Source of the DNA: Amoeboradix gromovi
Taxonomy: Eukaryota > Sanchytriomycota > Sanchytriomycetes > Sanchytriales > Sanchytriaceae
Assembly (NCBI GenBank): GCA_018985225.1
Contig: JADGIF010000365.1
Location: forward strand, 1 to 10,044
Length of the DNA stretch: 10,044 bases
Reading direction: 5' to 3'
In this document: positions 5,776-10,044 of the stretch, piece by piece
How positions within the stretch are numbered: the stretch's first letter is position 1
Layout of the letters: each line of letters starts with the position of its first letter
Notes under the pieces: model-generated
What the model was told of the DNA's origin: nothing
The model's database searches: none
The model's input: the letters and a program-made list of their open reading frames with translations, nothing else
Program-made: the position numbers and the translations under genes

Positions 5776-8196
5776 ATGCTCAATTTCAGGAACAAAATAG
5801 AAAAGCTATTTAAAAAGAGCGAGGAGAGTGAAGGACTACTGACAGTCAATACTGAACTGCTGTCTAACAGCCAGATTAACACTTTTTCTAGCGGTCTAAG
5901 CGCTATTTTATTAGGTGAGCTTTTAATCATTCTAGATGCAATAAGCTATGGTTTATTAATATTTCCATCGAACCAAAAGTATTTTGAAAATACCGGTAGC
6001 GATGGTATATCTATGTTTTTGGTTTCTACTATTGTGTCTCAATTATTATTCGCCGTAACGTCGCAATTTAAATGTGTAAACGGTTCCATGATGATTGAAG
6101 TTATTCCTTTCCTTCATACCATTTGTTCTTATGTTTCGTCTTCGGTACAGCCTCATCAGATTATGCCTACCGTTATGGTATCGTATGCGCTTTCCAGTGT
6201 CATGACGGGGCTTGTTTTTTTTGTCTTGGGCTATTTTAAAATGGGTGAGACCATGGAATTCTTTCCTAGACATATACTTATCGGTACTATTGGCGGGGTT
6301 GGATGGTTTTTGATTCAAACTGCTATCGAGGTAACTACGCAGCTTCGCTTTCATTGGGATTTCTTGTTTATCCAAGAACTATTTGAATTCCGCAATATAA
6401 TTAAATGGGGTGCGGCACTACTATCTTGTGTTCTCTTGAGATTGCTGCAGCTTAAGTTCAAACAAACCTGGTTTGTTAGTCTTTATTTTTGCATTTTACC
6501 TCTACTGTTTTATCTCGTAGTTTTTATAACAAACACCCCAATCGATGAATTAAAAGACAACGGCTGGTTGTTTAGAATGCAAGTACAAACAGACGCACTT
6601 CACTTTTACAAGTATGTTCAGTTTAACAACGTAGATTGGAGTGCTATTCCACCTTTACTTCCTACCATTGTTTCAATGAGTTTCTTTGGTCTTTTACACG
6701 TCCCTATAAATATCCCTGCGCTAGCGATCAGTACAAAAACTGATATTAATCTGGACAACGAACTAAAGGCACATGGTTACTCAAATGTGCTAGCTGGTTT
6801 GCTATTTACTAATCAAAATTATTTAGTTTATAGCAATTCCGTGTTATTCATGAAATCGGGCGGAAACAATAGAGGACTAATGGTACTACTAGGTTTAGTT
6901 ACTACTCTTCTATGGGTTTTTGCTATGCCTTTGTTTCAATTTTTACCAATGATTGTAGTAGGTGCACTTATATTTCATATTGGTGTAGACCTGCTCAAAG
7001 AGAGTGTATATGATACATGGAAAGTAGTGTCAATTAGTGAGTATTCAAGCATAATTTTAATTATAGTAAGTATGATGTTTATTGGATTTACAGAAGGTGT
7101 TTTAATCGGAGTTGTTTGTGCTTGCATATTCTTTGTTGTTAAATCAAGTCAGATCAAAGTTATCAGGTCCATGTACACAGGTACCACAGCTAGAAGTACT
7201 GTAAGAAGGCTTTATCAACAAGAAAAGTATCTGGAATTAATGGGAAGTCAAATCCAGATAATTCAAATAAATGGATTTTTATTTTTTGGTACAATTAGGC
7301 AGATTAATGAGTTATTGAGCCAACTATTGAAGGAATGGGACAGTAATCCAATTAGATATATCATATTAGATTTGAAATTGGCACTGGGGATTGATTATAG
7401 TGCTGCAGAAGCGTTTATGAAGATCCATGACTTGACAATTAAAAAAAGAGTGTTTCTAATACTTAGTGGTGTAAATGAAGAAATATCACACTGGCTAAAG
7501 AAGGTGGGATGTTGGCAGAATGAGAGTGACTCAAATGTGGTCGTAGTCAATGATTTAAACAGTGCTCTAGAATGGGCAGAGAATGCACTACTGAGGTCAT
7601 TTTACAAGTTATCACAGCATGTGGATTACAAAGACATGATTCCAATGGATATAAATCAAATGTCTTATTCTCCGATGACTACTTTTTCTCCAAGGCAGGC
7701 GATGTCGCAAAAAGCATTTCAAAATGTGTATACAAAGCCTGCAGAGGTAAATGAAGATTTCAACTTGTTACGCTCTTGCATATATGAGATGGGCGGTAAC
7801 CCCGATTTGTATGTTAAAATACAGCCTTATTTTAAACGACGAACCTTCCAGAAAGATTCAATCTATTGGAGTAAAAACGATGCTAGTAATAATCTTGGCA
7901 TAATTCAAAAGGGACTATGCTTATTGACAGATGACTTTGATGTTGGATCTGTTTGCGAGACCACTATTCTTCCAGGTATAATATTTGGAGAAATGTCAAT
8001 GATATCAAATAAGTGTAGAGCTACTACTGCAACGTTTCTAGTAGATACCACATTATGGGAAATGAACAGAACCAAGTATGAGGAACTAAGAGTTGCTGAT
8101 CCTTTAATGTTGTTGGAGTTCATTACTTTAATGATGGCATATAATGACTTGCAAATGACTCATATTTCAAGGCAGCTATACCTGTTGAACAAGTAG
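5776..8196 (+). CDS. SulP family transporter with STAS and cyclic-nucleotide-binding domains (Vsb1/YGR125W-like)
   Basis: 806 residues with three parts. Residues about 38-455 hold 10-12 membrane helices of the SulP/SLC26 fold, including the substrate-site region near LLIFPSN (about 60-66) and the FFGLLHVPINIPALAIST stretch (about 303-320). A STAS domain follows (about 490-605) with IQIIQINGFLFFGT, YIILDL and the GIDYSAAEAF loop. A C-terminal cyclic-nucleotide-binding-like domain (about 680-790) has a phosphate cassette reading FGEMS...CRATTA, with the Glu (739) and Arg (748) typical of nucleotide-binding members both present. The same three-domain order occurs in yeast YGR125W/Vsb1, a vacuolar membrane protein needed for arginine storage; that protein has a long N-terminal extension absent here. 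The substrate is not deducible from sequence. It is convergent with importin-alpha (26 bp between stops) and divergent from DRC11. The domain assignment is strong. Confidence 0.85.
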   Translation: MLNFRNKIEKLFKKSEESEGLLTVNTELLSNSQINTFSSGLSAILLGELLIILDAISYGLLIFPSNQKYFENTGSDGISMFLVSTIVSQLLFAVTSQFKCVNGSMMIEVIPFLHTICSYVSSSVQPHQIMPTVMVSYALSSVMTGLVFFVLGYFKMGETMEFFPRHILIGTIGGVGWFLIQTAIEVTTQLRFHWDFLFIQELFEFRNIIKWGAALLSCVLLRLLQLKFKQTWFVSLYFCILPLLFYLVVFITNTPIDELKDNGWLFRMQVQTDALHFYKYVQFNNVDWSAIPPLLPTIVSMSFFGLLHVPINIPALAISTKTDINLDNELKAHGYSNVLAGLLFTNQNYLVYSNSVLFMKSGGNNRGLMVLLGLVTTLLWVFAMPLFQFLPMIVVGALIFHIGVDLLKESVYDTWKVVSISEYSSIILIIVSMMFIGFTEGVLIGVVCACIFFVVKSSQIKVIRSMYTGTTARSTVRRLYQQEKYLELMGSQIQIIQINGFLFFGTIRQINELLSQLLKEWDSNPIRYIILDLKLALGIDYSAAEAFMKIHDLTIKKRVFLILSGVNEEISHWLKKVGCWQNESDSNVVVVNDLNSALEWAENALLRSFYKLSQHVDYKDMIPMDINQMSYSPMTTFSPRQAMSQKAFQNVYTKPAEVNEDFNLLRSCIYEMGGNPDLYVKIQPYFKRRTFQKDSIYWSKNDASNNLGIIQKGLCLLTDDFDVGSVCETTILPGIIFGEMSMISNKCRATTATFLVDTTLWEMNRTKYEELRVADPLMLLEFITLMMAYNDLQMTHISRQLYLLNK

Positions 8197-8197
8197 A

Positions 8198-8203
8198 AAT
8201 AAA
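8198..8203 (+). terminator. AATAAA just after the SulP stop codon
   Basis: AATAAA begins one base after the TAG stop (8194-8196). It lies in the 26-bp gap shared with the convergent importin-alpha gene. Confidence 0.5.
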
Positions 8204-8213
8204 TACTATACGA

Positions 8214-8223
8214 TTTATTTATT
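8214..8223 (-). terminator. Overlapping AATAAA pair at the importin-alpha stop codon
   Basis: On the minus strand the TAA stop (8225-8223) runs directly into AATAAATAAA, two overlapping AATAAA hexamers (8223-8218 and 8219-8214). The SulP signal lies a few bases away on the other strand, so the two genes share a bidirectional 3' end region. Confidence 0.5.
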
Positions 8224-9770
8224 TAAAACGTAAACTTCTGCTGTTGCGGTTGTCCAAAAGACAATGTTCCATCTTCATTCAATGCCTGTTCTGCCATGTT
8301 TTCTGACTGAAAATATTTGTCCAATAAATTGTTTGCCCTTTTGTATATCTCGTTATTGTTCATATGTGTCAGATTGCTCAATTTATCATAAGCGTTGTTT
8401 TCTTCAGCTATTGTCACATAAGGATTAAAGTATCCCTCAGTTTGGCCTTTTAAATCCCCCACTTTAAGAATATTTGTTAATCCATCCAAACACACCTGGA
8501 TAATGCCTATATCCATACAGGTCAACATGTCCAACAACGGCCCTATGCATCCGCAACTTACCAAATAGTCCACCTGATCTGGGTTCTGCATTCCACCTGT
8601 GGTGGCGTTACTTAGAGCCCAACATGCTTCTCTTTTTGTCTTCATGTCACCATGCTGCAGGCACTGTACAAGATTAGGAATCATACCGGCATCAATTACT
8701 TTTTGAATCTGGTTTGCGTTACCAGCAGTGATGTTTGAGATGGTCCAACAAGTTTCCTTCTTGATCGATGCTTTGTTTGAGCTCAACAGTCTGTACAACG
8801 GTTCCAACACATTGTTACTCAATACTAACTCAGTCTGCATGTCGCTACCAGTTACGATGTTTCCAATGCTGCGCAATGCAGGAGTTTGAACATTTGCATT
8901 TGGATGATTTAACAGTTCAATTAAGCGAGGAATAATACCAGATTTGATAACATGCTCAATTCTATCATTGCTTCCGTCACTCATATAGGAGATTGACCAC
9001 AACGAATCAACTAAGATCTCTTCATCCGAGGAGCTCAACAAATTCTTTAAAACAGGCAAAGCAGGTGCTAGGCAAGACCATTCAGCAATTGGGTGTTTAC
9101 CGCGGCAGAAGTTAGACAATGTCCATGTTGAATTGCGAACAAGCGACAGTTTAGAAGACTCTAAAGTTAATATTTGTAGCAGAGGCATCATAGCACCACA
9201 TGCTAGAACTGCATCACGACATTGAGGCGCATCACCGGCTATATTACCAAGGGCCCATACAGCCTGTTCTTTAACATCCATATATTCTGATTGTAGTAGA
9301 TTAACAAATTCAGGAACCGCACCACTTTCAATTACAGTGTTAGTCTGATCAGAGCTACCCGAAGCGATGTTTGTGAGAGCCCAAGCAGCCTCAAAGGATA
9401 TCACACTATTCTGACTGCGCAAAAGTTGAACAAGAACTGGAACAATTCCAGCAGAGATTATTTGATCAATTGGTGGATTGCGTTCCTTTGAGAGCATACG
9501 ACGGATCTGGACAACAGTACTTAGTAGGACCTTTTCATCATGGCGTTGGACGAGATTCTGTTTGATTACATGGTAGTCGTCACCCAAGTCCATATGTGGC
9601 ACCTGTTCTTGGTTGCTCTTGTCTTCGAAAATCATTCTTCGTTTTTGTAAGTTTTCCTCTCTTTTTTGTCTGCGCAACTGTAAAGTAGCATCTTCCCTTC
9701 TTTTTTTAACTTCATCAGCACCAAATTGACTTCTTTGTTTAAATGCTGATTCTCTAGACATTTGGGACAT
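8223..9770 (-). CDS. Importin-alpha (karyopherin alpha, Srp1-type)
   Basis: 515 residues from the ATG at 9770, close to the usual 520-540. It is the adaptor that binds classical nuclear localisation signals in cargo and joins importin-beta for import through the nuclear pore. The N-terminal importin-beta-binding domain (about 5-46) shows clusters [14 protein letters not shown] and QKRR. About ten ARM repeats follow. The Trp/Asn ladder that grips the signal is intact: W130/N134, W172/N176 and W216/N220 in repeats 2-4 (major site) and W342/N346 and W384/N388 in repeats 7-8 (minor site). The variants in repeats 5 (WSISY) and 6 (RSIGN) are normal for the family. The C-terminal helix ([15 protein letters not shown]) matches the tenth repeat contacted by the exporter CAS/Cse1, and the tail ends in an FGQPQQQ stretch like fungal members. 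The frame is open upstream to 9872 and beyond without an ATG; the 9770 start gives a complete domain. Confidence 0.97.
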   Translation of the reverse strand: MSQMSRESAFKQRSQFGADEVKKRREDATLQLRRQKREENLQKRRMIFEDKSNQEQVPHMDLGDDYHVIKQNLVQRHDEKVLLSTVVQIRRMLSKERNPPIDQIISAGIVPVLVQLLRSQNSVISFEAAWALTNIASGSSDQTNTVIESGAVPEFVNLLQSEYMDVKEQAVWALGNIAGDAPQCRDAVLACGAMMPLLQILTLESSKLSLVRNSTWTLSNFCRGKHPIAEWSCLAPALPVLKNLLSSSDEEILVDSLWSISYMSDGSNDRIEHVIKSGIIPRLIELLNHPNANVQTPALRSIGNIVTGSDMQTELVLSNNVLEPLYRLLSSNKASIKKETCWTISNITAGNANQIQKVIDAGMIPNLVQCLQHGDMKTKREACWALSNATTGGMQNPDQVDYLVSCGCIGPLLDMLTCMDIGIIQVCLDGLTNILKVGDLKGQTEGYFNPYVTIAEENNAYDKLSNLTHMNNNEIYKRANNLLDKYFQSENMAEQALNEDGTLSFGQPQQQKFTF

Positions 9771-10044
9771 ACTTAATGAAAAGTAGACTGGGGGTAAGAG
9801 GGGACGACAAAAAGAAAAAGGATCCACACAGGTATCATGCGTTGCTGCTATATGATCTATCTGGGACACCAAATATAAAAACTAGACTAACTCGTTTTTA
9901 AAGGTGCTCCATACGGAGGAAATGCTATCATTAATAAAAGATCTTCTATTGTACCAATTTACTTTCATTACTTTCAATCCCCTCTTCAAAATAAAACTAG
10001 AAGACCCTGCATCTCGTTCAAATATATGAGGTCTTTGAGCATCT
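9771..10044. promoter_or_regulatory. Upstream region of importin-alpha and right window edge
   Basis: On the minus strand, a pyrimidine-rich tract (about 9791-9822, TTTTTCTTTTTGTCGTCCCC and on to CCCCCAG) lies just upstream of the importin ATG and a TATA-like TTTTATATTTGG lies at 9880-9869, about 100 bases from the ATG. The Y-tract plus CAG resembles a splice acceptor, so a leader intron is possible. On + a 35-codon ORF (9922-10029) begins MLSLIKDLLLYQF; its TGA overlaps another ATG at 10026 that stays open to the window end (MRSLSI). Either may belong to a + strand gene beginning here. No family can be named. Confidence 0.3.

Noticed and set aside
5724-5930. 68-codon minus-strand frame across the DRC11/SulP divergent region
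   Set aside because: It overlaps the start of the SulP gene and the DRC11 start; Leu/Ser-rich shadow composition.
6046-6375. 109-codon minus-strand open frame inside the SulP gene
   Set aside because: Antisense to a well-supported membrane domain; the composition is a mirror of the transporter's codons and no family features are seen.
9770-9872. Importin-alpha starting further upstream (34 extra codons)
   Set aside because: The extension has no ATG in frame and reads like leader sequence; the ATG at 9770 already gives a complete importin-beta-binding domain.
9889-9913. A spliced importin 5' exon using the ATG near 9913 on the minus strand
   Set aside because: That ATG reads only four codons before a TAA, and the available GT sites do not yield a better N-terminus.
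1-10044. Mobile elements, CRISPR arrays, bacterial operons
   Set aside because: No transposase, integrase, terminal repeats, regularly spaced repeats or ribosome-binding sites were seen; gene content and poly(A) signals are eukaryotic.

Overview
The window looks like nuclear DNA of a gene-dense, AT-rich unicellular eukaryote, most likely an early-diverging zoosporic (flagellated) fungus or close relative such as a rozellid, aphelid or chytrid. The reasons: an importin-alpha that reads like the fungal Srp1 type, an uninterrupted SulP-STAS-cyclic-nucleotide-binding transporter of the yeast Vsb1/YGR125W type, and a TMS1/SERINC protein, together with a DRC11/IQCA1-type axonemal protein and a probable CatSper accessory subunit, which only make sense in an organism with a motile flagellum. 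The species assignment is an inference. Nothing bacterial (Shine-Dalgarno sites, operons) is seen, and the gene ends carry AATAAA signals.

Layout, left to right: (1) 1-64, the tail of a + strand gene cut by the window edge. (2) 151-1056 (-), a SERINC/TMS1 multi-pass protein. (3) 1164-2675 (+), a single-pass membrane protein whose C-terminal half resembles CatSper beta/gamma/delta/epsilon subunits; it is head-to-head with SERINC, and neither gene has a clean ATG at the end of its open frame. (4) 2692-3150 (-), a small coiled-coil protein of unknown function, with an overlapping upstream open frame (3099-3377) that may belong to it. (5) 3378-3753, a stretch without a convincing gene. (6) 3754-5733 (-), a DRC11/IQCA1-like nexin-dynein regulatory complex protein with a decayed P-loop. 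(7) 5776-8196 (+), a SulP transporter with STAS and cyclic-nucleotide-binding domains, divergent from DRC11 over only 42 bp. (8) 8223-9770 (-), importin-alpha. (9) 9771-10044, its upstream region with a short + ORF.

Packing is extreme. Convergent stops are 16 bp and 26 bp apart, one divergent pair shares 42 bp, and several stop codons overlap or abut AATAAA, so 3' UTRs must be very short and convergent transcripts probably overlap.

The most interesting reading is that two genes (DRC11 and the CatSper-like subunit) are flagellar, and a third (the SulP transporter with an apparently intact cyclic-nucleotide pocket) shares its promoter region with DRC11. They could form part of a zoospore motility/signalling neighbourhood. 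That link is inferred from family membership and position only. SERINC and importin-alpha are ordinary housekeeping neighbours.
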